Shown piece by piece: positions 1 to 9,063 of a stretch of DNA of 36,641 nt. The position numbers and the translations under genes are program-made. Under the pieces are notes generated by a model. The model had not been told where the DNA came from, made no database searches, and was given only the letters and a program-made list of their open reading frames with translations. This DNA is from an uncultured Pirellulaceae bacterium (GTDB lineage: Bacteria > Planctomycetota > Planctomycetia > Pirellulales > Pirellulaceae). Numbering within the stretch: position 1 is the first letter of the stretch; each line of letters opens with the position of its first letter. The stretch covers positions 1 through 36,641 of the forward strand of contig CAJQQR010000130.1 of the NCBI GenBank assembly GCA_905480545.1. Reading direction: 5' to 3'.

Positions 1-638
1 GTGCACCGTTTGATGGATATGTCGTTTCCCGAATGGCAAACGTGGGCCAATGGGTCTCACGGGGTGAGGACGTTTTTCAAGTGGTCCAGCTTGATCCAAT
101 TGAAGTTGCTTTTAAAGTTCCGCAGTCAAGCGTTCAGAGGCTCCAAGAGGCATTTGATTCGGCGAAAACAAGTGATGAAACGCTGCCCGCTCGGATTTGG
201 ATTGAGTCAATTGGACAACTGATTATTGGAGAAGTCCACAAGATTGTACCATCGGCCGATTTGCGATCACGATCGTTCCCAGTCAAGATTCGCCTGAAGA
301 ATCCGACGACACCCACTGGCCATCTGATCAAAGCCGGTATGCTGGCGAACGTTTCGCTTTCCATTGGAAAGGTGAAAGAAAGTTTGTTTGTCGAAAAAGA
401 TGCATTGGTTCTCGGCGGAGATCAGATACGGGTTTTCGTCGCTACTGCCAATGCAGAAGGGGAGCTTTCGACGGTACGTCGCGTCAACGTTGATGTTGGA
501 GCGGCGATAAAGAATTGGATCGAGGTGCGAGGCGGGCTTGCTAAAGACGATTTCGTCGTGGTGGAAGGAAATGAACGTCTGCGCCCCGGACAAGAGGTAC
601 TCGTAACTGAAACGAAAAACACAAAACTTGATGATTGA
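1..638 (+). CDS. RND efflux membrane-fusion (periplasmic adaptor) protein, 3' part
   Basis: This is the C-terminal 211 residues of a HlyD/AcrA-type adaptor that joins an inner-membrane RND pump to an outer-membrane channel. The frame is already open at the left edge, where the codons read APFDGYV, the end of the lipoyl/biotinyl-like domain. The true start is therefore outside the window and the internal ATG at 33 is not the start. After it come a beta-barrel segment (DPIEVAFKVPQ), the typical KAGMLANVSL strand and a membrane-proximal domain ending in LRPGQEV. An RND permease follows 132 bases downstream on the same strand, so the two probably form one operon. The substrate cannot be read from the sequence. 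Confidence 0.9.
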   Translation, partial: APFDGYVVSRMANVGQWVSRGEDVFQVVQLDPIEVAFKVPQSSVQRLQEAFDSAKTSDETLPARIWIESIGQLIIGEVHKIVPSADLRSRSFPVKIRLKNPTTPTGHLIKAGMLANVSLSIGKVKESLFVEKDALVLGGDQIRVFVATANAEGELSTVRRVNVDVGAAIKNWIEVRGGLAKDDFVVVEGNERLRPGQEVLVTETKNTKLDD

Positions 639-770
639 ACGCCTTGCTTTAAGACTGTGTTTCAGCCAAGCAGAGGCGACTGGTTTTTCACTGAGCTGCA
701 GCATCCTCCAGTGGGTGCCGCCCGAAAGTTATATTCTCGTTTTTCAATTTTTTTTTGATCATTCCCGCCC

Positions 771-3700
771 ATGAATCTTATTTCTTCATTTGTCGAGAAC
801 CCCGTCAAGGTTTCGGTCGCGGTTTTGATGGTTGCGATGTTTGGCATTATCGCAATGTTTCGCATGCCGATGCAAATGTCGCCTGATGTCGAACGACCGA
901 CGATTTCGGTCAACACGCGATGGCCAGGCGCAAGTCCACAGGAAGTTGAAAAGGAAATTGTCAATGAGCAAGAGGAGCAGCTAAAAAGCGTCGAGGGTGT
1001 GACCAAAATGTCCTCGGAATGTAGTGACTCAAGTGGTTCGATTGTGATGGAGTTTCAGGTCGGCACCAACATGCAAGAAGCGGTGTTAAAGGTGAACACG
1101 CAACTCCAACAAGTTGGACAATATCCCAGAGATGCTGAAAAACCGACGATACGACTTTCAAATTCATCTGATAATGCAATTGCATGGTTTATTTTGTCTG
1201 CCCGTTCTGCAAGCGACGAAGAAATTGCGAAAGTTGGAAAAGAACATGAGGATCTAAAGCCGGCGATCGATCGAATTCTTCGATCGCATAGTTCTGGTCT
1301 GAAGGTTGTGCGATTGAAGGCACTGGCGGAAAAAGACGACCGGGCAAAGCACTTAATACCAGCAGACCTAGATGTTCCGAAGTTTCGAAAATTTGCCGAG
1401 GACAACATCGAAGCTCAGTTCGAACGGGTAGGTGGTGTTGCCGATTGCAATATTTTGGGAGGACGAGAACAAGAGCTGCAAATCATTGTTGATCCTGAGA
1501 GGCTTGCGGCTCGTGGGCTAACGATTGAAACCGTCCGACAAGCCTTGATACAGGACAATCAAGACACGTCTGCTGGTGATTTTTGGGAAGGAAAACGCCG
1601 CTGGATTGTCCGAACACTCGGGGAATACACGTCCATTGATCAGGTAAAGAAGCAGATTGTACAGAGTATCGATGGGCAGCCGGTTTACCTTGAAGATATT
1701 GCTAAGGTCGAACTGGGGTATAAGAAACCTGATGGATTTGTACGGCGGTTTGGTGTGACCAACATCGCTGTCAATTGCCAACGCGAAAGTGGCGCAAACG
1801 TCATCGAGGTAATGAAGGGGCTTCGTAAACGTCTGGACGTATTAAACGAGGGCATTCTGAAACGTGAAGGCTTGATCCTGCAACAGGTTTACGACGAAAC
1901 GGATTACATCAACTCCGCTGTTGGATTGGTGAACCAGAACATCATATTGGGAAGTGCTTTAACAATCATCATTTTGATGTTGTTTTTACATTTAAGTGCC
2001 CGGGCGTTGTTCTTTGTGCCGCTGATTGCAGGTTCGGCCATTGCCGCACTGCTCATCTCGCCTTGGATTTTTCTTTTGACATTGGTGCTGATCTTTGTCG
2101 CCGGATTTTGGTTTGCCCGAGGGGCATTGGTCGTTTCGTTAGCCATTCCCACCAGTATTGTTGGAACATTTCTGGTCCTGAATTATTTGGAACGGTCGCT
2201 AAATGTGATCAGCTTGGCTGGATTGGCTTTTGCTGTTGGGATGCTGGTTGATAACGCGGTTGTTGTTTTGGAAAATATTTACCGTTATCACCAAATGGGA
2301 TTTTCGCGTTTTGATGCTGCGAAAAAAGGGGCCAATGAAGTTTGGGGAGCCGTGCTCGCATCAACGTTGACCACAGTTGCTGTTTTTCTTCCCATATTAT
2401 TTTTGGAGGGTGAGGCCGGGCAGCTTTTTGTCGATATCGCCCTGGCAATTAGTGCCGCGGTTGGGCTTTCCTTGTTCGTGAGTGTTATTGTGATCCCGAC
2501 GGCTTCGGCGAGGATTTTGAAAGAAGATTCGAGTGGCGGAACCGAAAATGCGAAGTCGGAAAGTGGGCGTATTCAACGTCTTTTTCAGTCGCTGGGCAAT
2601 CGGCTTACCGAGTCGGTAATTTCAATCAACACATGGATTCAGGTTTCGGCTATTCGTAAAGTGACAGTTGTTTTTGGACTGTTCGGCATTGCTTTTTTAG
2701 TCGGTTATCTCCTGCTTCCCAAGGTCGAGTATTTACCGCAAGGGAATCGCAATTTGGTGATCGGTTTGATTAGTCCGCCGCCAGGATATAACGTACAGCA
2801 ATTGGGTGATATGGGCGCGCGAGTTGAAGACGCGCTGCGGCCGTATTGGGATTACGATGAGGCTGAATTGGCAGACAATCCGCTCGACTATCCGCCAATT
2901 GGTGACTTTTTTTATGTCGCCCGCGGTCGCAGTATTTTTCTTGGTCTGCGTGCAAATGACCCACTCAAAGCGGGTAAGTTGATTGGCTTGATTCAAACGA
3001 AACTGAAAGGGAAGTTCCCGGGCTCTTTTGTTGTGGCGTTTCAAACCAGTATTTTTGGACGGGGGCTCTCTGGCGGAAGGTCCATCGATATTGAAATTAC
3101 CGGCCCGGAATTGAAGAAACTCGTTGGGCTTGGGGGGCAGATTCTTGGTAAAGTGTCCGAGACGTTCCCACCCGGCACACAGGCCCGTCCGTTGCCGTCA
3201 TTGGATCTCTCAAGCCCCGAATTGCATGTTCAAGCCAAACCGCAGCAGTCGCGTGACCTGGGTGTTACGACAACCGAATTGGGGTACGCGGTCAACGCTT
3301 TGATCGACGGTGCATTTGTTACCGATTATTTTGTTGGCGGCGAAAAGATCGACATGGTTGTCGTGGCCTCAACGGACTATCAAGGCAATACCCAGGATCT
3401 TGAATCGCACTACATCGCAACTCCAAATCTGGCCGAACCAGTTCGACTCGATGCTTTGGCGGACATCACGCTGAGTTCCGGACCGGAGCAAGTCAATCAT
3501 CGGGAGCGGCAGCGCGCTATTTCGATTCAGGTTACGCCACCAGATCAGTTTTCGCTGGAAGAGTCCATTCAGAAAATTACAGATGAAATTATTAATCCGT
3601 TAGAAGAAAGCGGTCAGCTTGGCGTTGAATATCAAATTAATCTGAGTGGAACGGCGGATAAGCTTCAACAAACTTGGGGCGCGTTGCGTTTGAATATTTT

Positions 3701-4229
3701 GCTTGCAATTCTGATCACTTATTTATTAATGGCTGCCCTGTTTGAATCTTGGGTTTACCCATTTGTGATCATCCTAAGCGTTCCGATGGGAGCCGTAGGA
3801 GGAATCATTGGCCTGCAGTTGCTAGGACTGTACTTGGCGGCCAACGGCGGTGCTCCCCAATCGCTGGATGTTCTAACGATGCTTGGGTTTGTGATTTTGG
3901 TGGGAACGGTGGTCAACAACGCAATTTTGATCGTGCATCAAAGTCTAAATTTCATTAGAGACGATTCGATGGCCGTAGACAAAGCTGTTTTGCAAAGTGT
4001 TCGAACGCGAATCCGACCGATTTTTATGACGACCCTGACGACTATCGGGGGCCTGTCGCCGTTGGTTTTCTTTCCGGGGGCAGGAAGTGAATTGTATCGA
4101 GGGCTGGGAAGCGTCGTTTTGGGCGGATTATTGTTGTCAACGATCTTTACGTTAATACTCGTTCCTACGCTATTCAGTCTAATGCTGCAAATTGTTGAAG
4201 GGATCAAGTCAAAGTTTCACATTGATTGA
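771..4229 (+). CDS. RND-family efflux permease (AcrB/HAE type), 1152 residues
   Basis: This is an inner-membrane proton-driven exporter, the partner of the upstream adaptor. The N-terminus (ISSFVENPVKVSVAVLMVAMFGIIAM) is transmembrane helix 1. The porter-domain motif RPTISVNTRWPGASPQEVE follows, and the second half repeats the fold. In helix 4 the sequence GMLVDN puts Asp494-Asn495 where AcrB has Asp407-Asp408. In helix 10 GTVVNNAILIV puts Asn1049 where AcrB has Lys940, so the classical proton-relay triad is only partly kept; similar VDN/VNN forms occur in other RND branches. Length is about 100 residues above AcrB. Some of this is a hydrophobic insertion at residues 409-448 (bases 1995-2114) between helices 2 and 3, which looks like two extra membrane segments. 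Start ATG at 771. Confidence 0.95.
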   Translation: MNLISSFVENPVKVSVAVLMVAMFGIIAMFRMPMQMSPDVERPTISVNTRWPGASPQEVEKEIVNEQEEQLKSVEGVTKMSSECSDSSGSIVMEFQVGTNMQEAVLKVNTQLQQVGQYPRDAEKPTIRLSNSSDNAIAWFILSARSASDEEIAKVGKEHEDLKPAIDRILRSHSSGLKVVRLKALAEKDDRAKHLIPADLDVPKFRKFAEDNIEAQFERVGGVADCNILGGREQELQIIVDPERLAARGLTIETVRQALIQDNQDTSAGDFWEGKRRWIVRTLGEYTSIDQVKKQIVQSIDGQPVYLEDIAKVELGYKKPDGFVRRFGVTNIAVNCQRESGANVIEVMKGLRKRLDVLNEGILKREGLILQQVYDETDYINSAVGLVNQNIILGSALTIIILMLFLHLSARALFFVPLIAGSAIAALLISPWIFLLTLVLIFVAGFWFARGALVVSLAIPTSIVGTFLVLNYLERSLNVISLAGLAFAVGMLVDNAVVVLENIYRYHQMGFSRFDAAKKGANEVWGAVLASTLTTVAVFLPILFLEGEAGQLFVDIALAISAAVGLSLFVSVIVIPTASARILKEDSSGGTENAKSESGRIQRLFQSLGNRLTESVISINTWIQVSAIRKVTVVFGLFGIAFLVGYLLLPKVEYLPQGNRNLVIGLISPPPGYNVQQLGDMGARVEDALRPYWDYDEAELADNPLDYPPIGDFFYVARGRSIFLGLRANDPLKAGKLIGLIQTKLKGKFPGSFVVAFQTSIFGRGLSGGRSIDIEITGPELKKLVGLGGQILGKVSETFPPGTQARPLPSLDLSSPELHVQAKPQQSRDLGVTTTELGYAVNALIDGAFVTDYFVGGEKIDMVVVASTDYQGNTQDLESHYIATPNLAEPVRLDALADITLSSGPEQVNHRERQRAISIQVTPPDQFSLEESIQKITDEIINPLEESGQLGVEYQINLSGTADKLQQTWGALRLNILLAILITYLLMAALFESWVYPFVIILSVPMGAVGGIIGLQLLGLYLAANGGAPQSLDVLTMLGFVILVGTVVNNAILIVHQSLNFIRDDSMAVDKAVLQSVRTRIRPIFMTTLTTIGGLSPLVFFPGAGSELYRGLGSVVLGGLLLSTIFTLILVPTLFSLMLQIVEGIKSKFHID

Positions 4230-4306
4230 TCTCTTCGATTTGCAGGCCAGTTACCCAAAAGATTGGGGATCTTTTGGAGTACAAGATCATTCCGGTTGTA
4301 TGGTCG

Positions 4307-4361
4307 TTGGTCTGGTTTGCGTTGGTCTGGTTTGGTCTGGTTTGGTCTGGTTTGGTCTGCC
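4307..4361. repeat. 10-bp tandem repeat between convergent genes
   Basis: The unit ttggtctggt occurs once at 4307, then, after a 5-bp spacer, as three head-to-tail copies from 4322, and ends with a diverged copy at 4352-4361. It lies between the stop of the RND permease and the stop of proC, which face each other. It is strongly strand-asymmetric (G/T on plus, A/C on minus). No coding role is apparent. Confidence 0.8.
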
Positions 4362-4398
4362 TTGCTTTGGGCGGGGCGGACATGGTGGGTAGCCGAAC

Positions 4399-5211
4399 CT
4401 AATTCGCGTTCCCCAAATCAATGGAGCGACGTGTTGCAGCATCGACGGCATTGATTGCGGCCGAACGAAATCCATGGTCTTCAAGTGCTTTGATCCCGGC
4501 GATAGTGGTTCCAGCTGGAGATGCGACTCGATCTTTTAGGACGCCGGGATGATCGCCGGTTTGCAAGACCATCTCCCCTGCCCCGACTACGGTTTGCGCC
4601 GCCAATTTCATGGCAATATCACGAGGAAGTCCAACGTTCACCCCGCCGTCCGCGAGAGCTTCGATGAATTGAAAAACGTAGGCGGGGCCGGATCCGGAAA
4701 GTCCAGTGACCGCGTCAATGAGTGGCTCTTTTACAACAAAAGTCAGGCCAACGGCTTCGAAGAGTTTTTGAATCTTTGTACTTTCATCGTCATCAATACC
4801 TGAACCACAAGACATTCCGATTGCGCCTTTGCGGATGAGACAAGGCGTGTTTGGCATACATCGAACGACGCGATCTGTTTTTAGTTTTTCAACCAGCCAG
4901 TCTAGTTTGATTCCGCCCATCACGGACACGTAGATGGTCTGCTCGTCATCAGAGCAAAGGTCTGTCACGATGTTCGGTATGATCTGAGGCTTTACAGCGA
5001 GAATGACAATTTCTGACGATTTCACAAGTTCTGAATTGGACATGGTCGTTTGGCAATTTGGAACCGCGTTAGAGAACGCTTCCAACGACTTTTCCGAAAT
5101 GTCAAACGCCGATACATTTTCCGGCTTGATCAAGCCTGCCGAAACGAATCCGCCGGCAAGCGCCGTAGCCATCTGTCCTGCTCCAACGAAACCAATTTTT
5201 TCAAACTTCAT
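4399..5211 (-). CDS. proC: Pyrroline-5-carboxylate reductase
   Basis: This cytosolic enzyme reduces 1-pyrroline-5-carboxylate to L-proline with NAD(P)H, the last step of proline synthesis. Residues 6-16 (IGFVGAGQMAT) form the Rossmann dinucleotide-binding loop. GLSGSGPAYVF, GLPRDIAMKLA and the C-terminal VASPAGTTIAGI block are the ProC family signature. I chose the ATG at 5211, giving 270 residues, the normal ProC length. The open frame continues upstream to 5397, but that extension (hydrophobic and Phe-rich, directly before MKFEKIGF) resembles translated leader DNA. The gene is divergent from the isomerase-like gene at 5398 and convergent with the RND permease, so it is probably monocistronic. 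Confidence 0.95.
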   Translation of the reverse strand: MKFEKIGFVGAGQMATALAGGFVSAGLIKPENVSAFDISEKSLEAFSNAVPNCQTTMSNSELVKSSEIVILAVKPQIIPNIVTDLCSDDEQTIYVSVMGGIKLDWLVEKLKTDRVVRCMPNTPCLIRKGAIGMSCGSGIDDDESTKIQKLFEAVGLTFVVKEPLIDAVTGLSGSGPAYVFQFIEALADGGVNVGLPRDIAMKLAAQTVVGAGEMVLQTGDHPGVLKDRVASPAGTTIAGIKALEDHGFRSAAINAVDAATRRSIDLGNAN

Positions 5212-5265
5212 AAAGAAACACACGACAAATGCTAAGGAAAACAAAAAAACGATCGACGCCGATCG

Positions 5266-5294
5266 TTGAAACAAGTTGTTCTCGAATTTATACT
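5266..5294 (+). promoter_or_regulatory. Candidate sigma-70-like promoter for the isomerase/epimerase gene
   Basis: TTGAAA at 5266-5271 and TATACT at 5289-5294 are separated by exactly 17 bases in the proC/isomerase intergenic region. This would start transcription near 5301 and leave a leader of about 97 bases before the ATG at 5398. The match is good but based on consensus alone. Confidence 0.5.
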
Positions 5295-5397
5295 GCTGAG
5301 TCAAGAACACCAGTGGATGAGTTAAATCACTGGTCGAATTCTTCAAAAAAATAAGTAGAAACACTTCCTCTCCTTTCCACGAACAAAAAGAAAGCAA

Positions 5398-6354
5398 ATG
5401 TCAAATCACGATAATCTTGTTAATGATCGATTTGCGAATCGACGAAGTTTTCTCAAGACAGGGGCAACGGCTGCAGCTGCGTTGTCAGTGGCCGGAATTT
5501 CACCTTCTGCGTTCGCGGCTACAGTGTCCGAAACGGAGCCATGGTTCAAGATCTCGTTAGCTCAATGGTCGCTCAATCGAGCTTTCTTCGGACGCTCTGA
5601 AAAGAAGTTGGATCACCTGGATTTTGCGAAGGTGGCCCGTGAAATGGACATCGAAGCGATTGAGTATGTCAATCAGTTCTTTAAGGACAAGGCAAAAGAT
5701 TCGAAGTACTTGGATGAATTGAACAAGCGTGCGTCGGATCACGGTGTCAAGCAGCTTTTAATCATGTGCGACGGTGAGGGGAACCTCGGCGATCCCAATG
5801 GTGAAGCTCGTGAAAAAGCTGTCAAGAATCACCACAAGTGGGTCGACGCAGCGAAGCACCTTGGTTGTCACTCCATTCGAGTCAATGCGGCCAGTCGCGG
5901 TGCCTATGATGAGCAAATCAAACTTGCTTCGGACGGACTATCGCAGCTTTCCGAATATGCCGATAAGCAAGGTTTAAATGTCATTGTTGAGAATCATGGT
6001 GGACTTTCTTCGAATGGCGCATGGCTCGCTGCGGTCATGAAAAAAGTTGGAATGGAAAACTGTGGGACCTTGCCGGACTTCGGTAACTTTCGCGTAAATG
6101 GTGATCAATGGTACGATCGCTACAAGGGCGTCACCGAATTAATGCCATACGCAAAGGCTGTCAGTGCGAAGTCCCATAACTTTGACGACAAAGGGAACGA
6201 GACCAAAACTGATTATTTGAAAATGATGAAGATCGTCAAAGATGCCGGTTATAAAGGCTGGGTGGGAATCGAATTTGAAGGTGGGATGGATCAGTTCAAA
6301 GGCGTCAAGTTGACGAAAAAGTTGCTTGAGAAAGTCCGTGAGGAATTGGCGTAG
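5398..6354 (+). CDS. Tat-exported sugar phosphate isomerase/epimerase-like TIM-barrel protein
   Basis: This 318-residue protein has a twin-arginine signal (NRRSFLKTG, Arg15-Arg16, then an Ala-rich hydrophobic stretch ending ...SAFAA) and a xylose-isomerase-like TIM barrel. Metal ligands typical of the family are visible: Glu198 (IVENHGG), Asp227 (LPDFGNF), His260 (AKSHNF) and Glu292 (GIEFEG). In this family such sites bind a divalent metal and act on keto sugars by isomerisation, epimerisation or, in 3-keto-glycoside pathways, lyase chemistry. The substrate here is not known. Tat export suggests a folded metalloenzyme outside the cytoplasm. The gene stands alone between a candidate promoter (5266-5294) and an intrinsic terminator (6393-6418). 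Confidence 0.88.
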   Translation: MSNHDNLVNDRFANRRSFLKTGATAAAALSVAGISPSAFAATVSETEPWFKISLAQWSLNRAFFGRSEKKLDHLDFAKVAREMDIEAIEYVNQFFKDKAKDSKYLDELNKRASDHGVKQLLIMCDGEGNLGDPNGEAREKAVKNHHKWVDAAKHLGCHSIRVNAASRGAYDEQIKLASDGLSQLSEYADKQGLNVIVENHGGLSSNGAWLAAVMKKVGMENCGTLPDFGNFRVNGDQWYDRYKGVTELMPYAKAVSAKSHNFDDKGNETKTDYLKMMKIVKDAGYKGWVGIEFEGGMDQFKGVKLTKKLLEKVREELA

Positions 6355-6392
6355 TTATCGAAATTGCGCACGATTTTGGATCAGGGACATGG

Positions 6393-6418
6393 AAAGCCGG
6401 GTTTGTCCCGGCTTTTTT
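6393..6418 (+). terminator. Intrinsic terminator after the isomerase/epimerase gene
   Basis: A perfect 9-bp stem (aaagccggg / cccggcttt) with a 5-base loop runs from 6393 to 6415 and is followed by more T residues to 6418. It lies about 40 bases after the stop at 6354. Confidence 0.9.
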
Positions 6419-6593
6419 CGTTTTTGGTCGGCGACAGCACGTCGCTGTTTTAGAATAAATCGGGACGAGATGCGTCAAATACGAGCGATTCCCTGGTCGA
6501 ACGCCAAAAACCAAATCGGCCACCAATTGTCATTGGGAAGATTCCTGCGACAATCAATTATTGTTTTTTCTCAATTTGGAAGGGTTTTTCCGC

Positions 6594-7316
6594 ATGGCGG
6601 TTGTTGTTGAACATGACTTGTTACGAACGCTGCATCGCCTTCATCGACAAAAAAATGACTTGGAATCGCGAATCGAGCGAGGGCCAAGACAGTTAAAAGC
6701 ATCGGTGAAAAAGGTAGCTGAAATCACCGCGGCAATCGATGAATTGAAGGAGTCGTATAAGCGAACTCAAGTTTTAGCCAACGAAAAGCAACTTCTTCTT
6801 AAACAACGAGAAGAAAAAATACTCGATTTCAAAGGCAAGCTAAACGCGGCTAAGTCGAACGAAGAGTTTCAAGCTTTCAAGAATCAGATCGCTGCGGATG
6901 AGCAAGCGAACGACGTGCAATCGGATGAGATTTTCGAACAGTTGGAGAAAATTGATGAGATCAATTCGAAAATTGCCGATCAGAATGAAAAGCTTCAGAA
7001 GGCAGTAGGTGAACGTGACAAAGTTCAGGACAAAATTGATGCCGAAGCGGCGGGATTAAAATCCGAACTGGAGAGAGTGGTTATCGAATTGGCTGAATCG
7101 GAGGCGAAGATTCCGATTGATATTAAAACGGATTATGTTCGCGTCGCTAAATCAAAGGGCGAAGGGGCGTTGGCGCCACTAGACGGTGATTTTTGTGGCA
7201 ACTGTTTCAAGAAGATCACGATGATGCAGCATAGTGACTTGGCCGCCCAGAAACCGGTCGCCTGCAAGGAATGCGGTGCATTCATTTACTTGCCGGAAAA
7301 TACACGCGTTGGGTAA
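6594..7316 (+). CDS. Coiled-coil protein with C-terminal C4 zinc ribbon (COG1579 type)
   Basis: The 240-residue protein is predicted to be cytosolic. Residues about 10-170 are a long heptad-rich coiled coil (Glu/Lys/Gln-rich, no prolines). The C-terminus holds a zinc ribbon with Cys201-x2-Cys204 (FCGNCF) and Cys224-x2-Cys227 (ACKECG). This layout is the family annotated as C4-type zinc ribbon or predicted nucleic-acid-binding Zn-ribbon proteins; the precise role is unsettled. The ATG at 6594 is preceded at 9 bases by GGAAGGG, a good ribosome-binding site, so I prefer it to the in-frame TTG at 6561. Confidence 0.88.
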   Translation: MAVVVEHDLLRTLHRLHRQKNDLESRIERGPRQLKASVKKVAEITAAIDELKESYKRTQVLANEKQLLLKQREEKILDFKGKLNAAKSNEEFQAFKNQIAADEQANDVQSDEIFEQLEKIDEINSKIADQNEKLQKAVGERDKVQDKIDAEAAGLKSELERVVIELAESEAKIPIDIKTDYVRVAKSKGEGALAPLDGDFCGNCFKKITMMQHSDLAAQKPVACKECGAFIYLPENTRVG

Positions 7317-7750
7317 GTTTGACTGTTGTGCTTTTTCATGCAAGCAAACAACAGAACCACGGAATCGATTGTTTCGTTTTGGTCCTGCCGAATACTTCGA
7401 ATATTTGAAACATTCAAGCATCAGCATTCACCGGTTTCGGGCCCGACTAACGCAAGCGTCCAACGATTGTAAAAAATCAGTTAACATTGAGCCTCGAATC
7501 AATGAGGCAATTGTGAGCGTTTTTTTTAGACAAAAACCGGGCTCACACTTTCTTTTTGCCGCAAATAAGTGCATTCTGAATGGAATTGAATCGGTGCGTG
7601 TCTATCCAAAACCGCATTGGTATTCAGTTGGAATTTTTTTTGCCGTTAATTGGGTCTCGTTGGATAGGAGCTAAACGGATTTTTCCGGAGATTTAATTCA
7701 TGGCGTTTTTGGCGTGTGCCAAGGGACATTTGAACTCAAACGAGGTGTTT
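7317..7750. other. Intergenic stretch with a weak inverted repeat
   Basis: No convincing gene is seen in these 434 bases. An inverted repeat tgtgagc (7512-7518) / gctcaca (7541-7547) with a 22-base loop is followed by a T-rich run. It could be a weak terminator for the zinc-ribbon gene or an operator. An ATG at 7700 is in frame with the next gene, but GAGGTG just before the ATG at 7751 and the signal peptide that begins there favour the later start. Confidence 0.4.
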
Positions 7751-9007
7751 ATGAAAAAGTTTTTGATAGGAGCGTTCGTTTTTGCGATGGCTGTTTTGCC
7801 AATAGCGGAACGAAGGAGCCTTACAGCGCAGGATAAGGAAAAATCGGAACAGGCTAAACTGTTTGCTGAATATTCCAACGAGGTCAAAATGCTAATGTCG
7901 GATTGGTCGACAAAAGCAAGAGCCGCAAGCGGGAAGATGCGAACAGCAACTCCGGAAGAGCGTGCGGAAATCAATAAAGAAATGATGGCGGCGCAAAAAA
8001 CGCTGATGGCCACCCTGACTGGTGTTGGCGAAAAAATGCTGACCCTCGCTTCCGGCGACGATAAAGATACCGCGATTGACGCGATCTCCTGGATAATGAC
8101 TCAATCGCAGGACGCTGCGCAGAAGAGTAAGGCAGCCGAAAAATTACTTGCTGATCATCTCGATAACCCAAAAGTTGCGGAGATGCTTTCGGTTTTTGGT
8201 CGTGGTGGAATTCCAAGTGAAGCGACACAAAATTTGCTCAAAACGTTTTCGGAGAAAAGCAAGTCGGATTCAGTAAAGGGTATCTCGACGATGACGCTGG
8301 CTTCCTACCTGCGAAACGGAAAGTCGATGTTGGGTTCACTAATTGAAAATCCACGATTTGCAGAGGCTTATCCAGATTCGATGGATTACTTTAAAAAGTT
8401 GGCTGCAACCAAAGATGAAGATGTGGAAAACCTGCTGAAGACAGCGGCTGAAAAATATGCCGACGTCGAGCACGCCGGATCGACCATTGGGAAAATGGCC
8501 AAACGCGAGTTGAAAATCATCGAAACACAACGCAATTTGCAAGTCGGCAAAATTGCTCCGGACATTGAAGGTCCAGACATTGATGGAGTGACCTTTAAAT
8601 TGAGCGATTATCGCGGCAAAGTCGTGATGCTTGATTTCTGGGGCGATTGGTGAGGACCGTGCCGGGCAATGTACCCACACGAGCGGTCGCTCGTAAAACA
8701 ATTGGCTGACAAACCTTTCGCATTGATTGGCGTTAACAGCGATAGAGATCGTGAAAAACTAAAAGATGTAATGAAAGAAAAAGACATCACTTGGAGAAGT
8801 TTCTGGAATGGTGGAAGCACTGGCGGACCTATTTCAACCAAATGGAACGTTCGCGGCTGGCCGACGATTTATGTTGTCGATGCCAAGGGCGTCATTCGAT
8901 ACAAGGGTGTTCGGGGTGACAAAATGGACGCAGCGCTTGAGGAGCTTTTGGGCGAAGCTGGCGTTGAAGTCAAAATCACCCATGACGAAGATGGCGACGG
9001 CGAGTAA
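7751..9007 (+). CDS. Exported TlpA/thioredoxin-fold selenoprotein (UGPC active site), read through TGA 8651-8653
   Basis: I read this as one 418-residue gene with selenocysteine at residue 301. Residues 1-28 form a Sec signal (MKKFLIGAFVFAMAV...). Residues about 30-265 are a mainly helical, charged region without a recognised family. Residues about 270-405 are a redoxin/TlpA thioredoxin fold: KLSDYRGKVVMLDFWGDW, then the TGA, then GPCRAMYPHERSLV. The TGA therefore replaces the first Cys of CxxC (U301-G-P-C304). The frame continues intact after it, including the cis-proline of GWPTIYVVD (about Pro371), to TAA at 9007, ending in an acidic tail (HDEDGDGE). A SECIS-like hairpin lies at 8679-8694. 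The likely role is thiol/disulfide oxidoreduction in the periplasm. Without Sec insertion a 300-residue protein lacking the redox motif would be made. A GAGGTG site precedes ATG 7751, and a terminator follows at 9040. Confidence 0.9.
8679..8694 (+). promoter_or_regulatory. SECIS-like hairpin for selenocysteine insertion at TGA 8651
   Basis: acgagc-ggtc-gctcgt is a perfect 6-bp stem closed by a GGTC tetraloop. The loop starts 31 bases after the TGA. Known bacterial SECIS elements lie just downstream of the UGA inside the coding region, and the E. coli fdhF element also presents GGUC at its apex to SelB. A possible lower stem (caat 8668-8671 with attg further 3') is less certain. Confidence 0.85.
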
Positions 9008-9039
9008 GATCCTTTGCTGACTTCTTTTCGATTCACTCC

Positions 9040-9063
9040 AGCCGCAGAAATGCGGCTTTTTTT
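9040..9063 (+). terminator. Intrinsic terminator after the first selenoprotein gene
   Basis: A perfect 7-bp stem (agccgca / tgcggct) with a GAAA tetraloop is followed by six further T residues. It lies 33 bases after the TAA at 9007 and implies that the second selenoprotein gene has its own promoter. Confidence 0.93.

Noticed and set aside
5212-5397. N-terminal extension of proC to 5397
   Set aside because: The added 62 residues do not belong to the ProC fold, whose conserved N-terminus begins at MKFEKIGFVGAG. The stretch also holds the divergent promoter.
7234-7674. 146-codon plus-strand open frame
   Set aside because: It starts inside the zinc-ribbon gene in another frame and has no family features or suitable composition.
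8651-8653. Reading the first redoxin as two genes or as a nonsense-mutated pseudogene
   Set aside because: The frame is intact on both sides, the TGA is exactly at the CxxC cysteine, a hairpin of SECIS form follows, and the paralogue has the same arrangement. The downstream half alone would lack a start with a ribosome-binding site and most of the fold.
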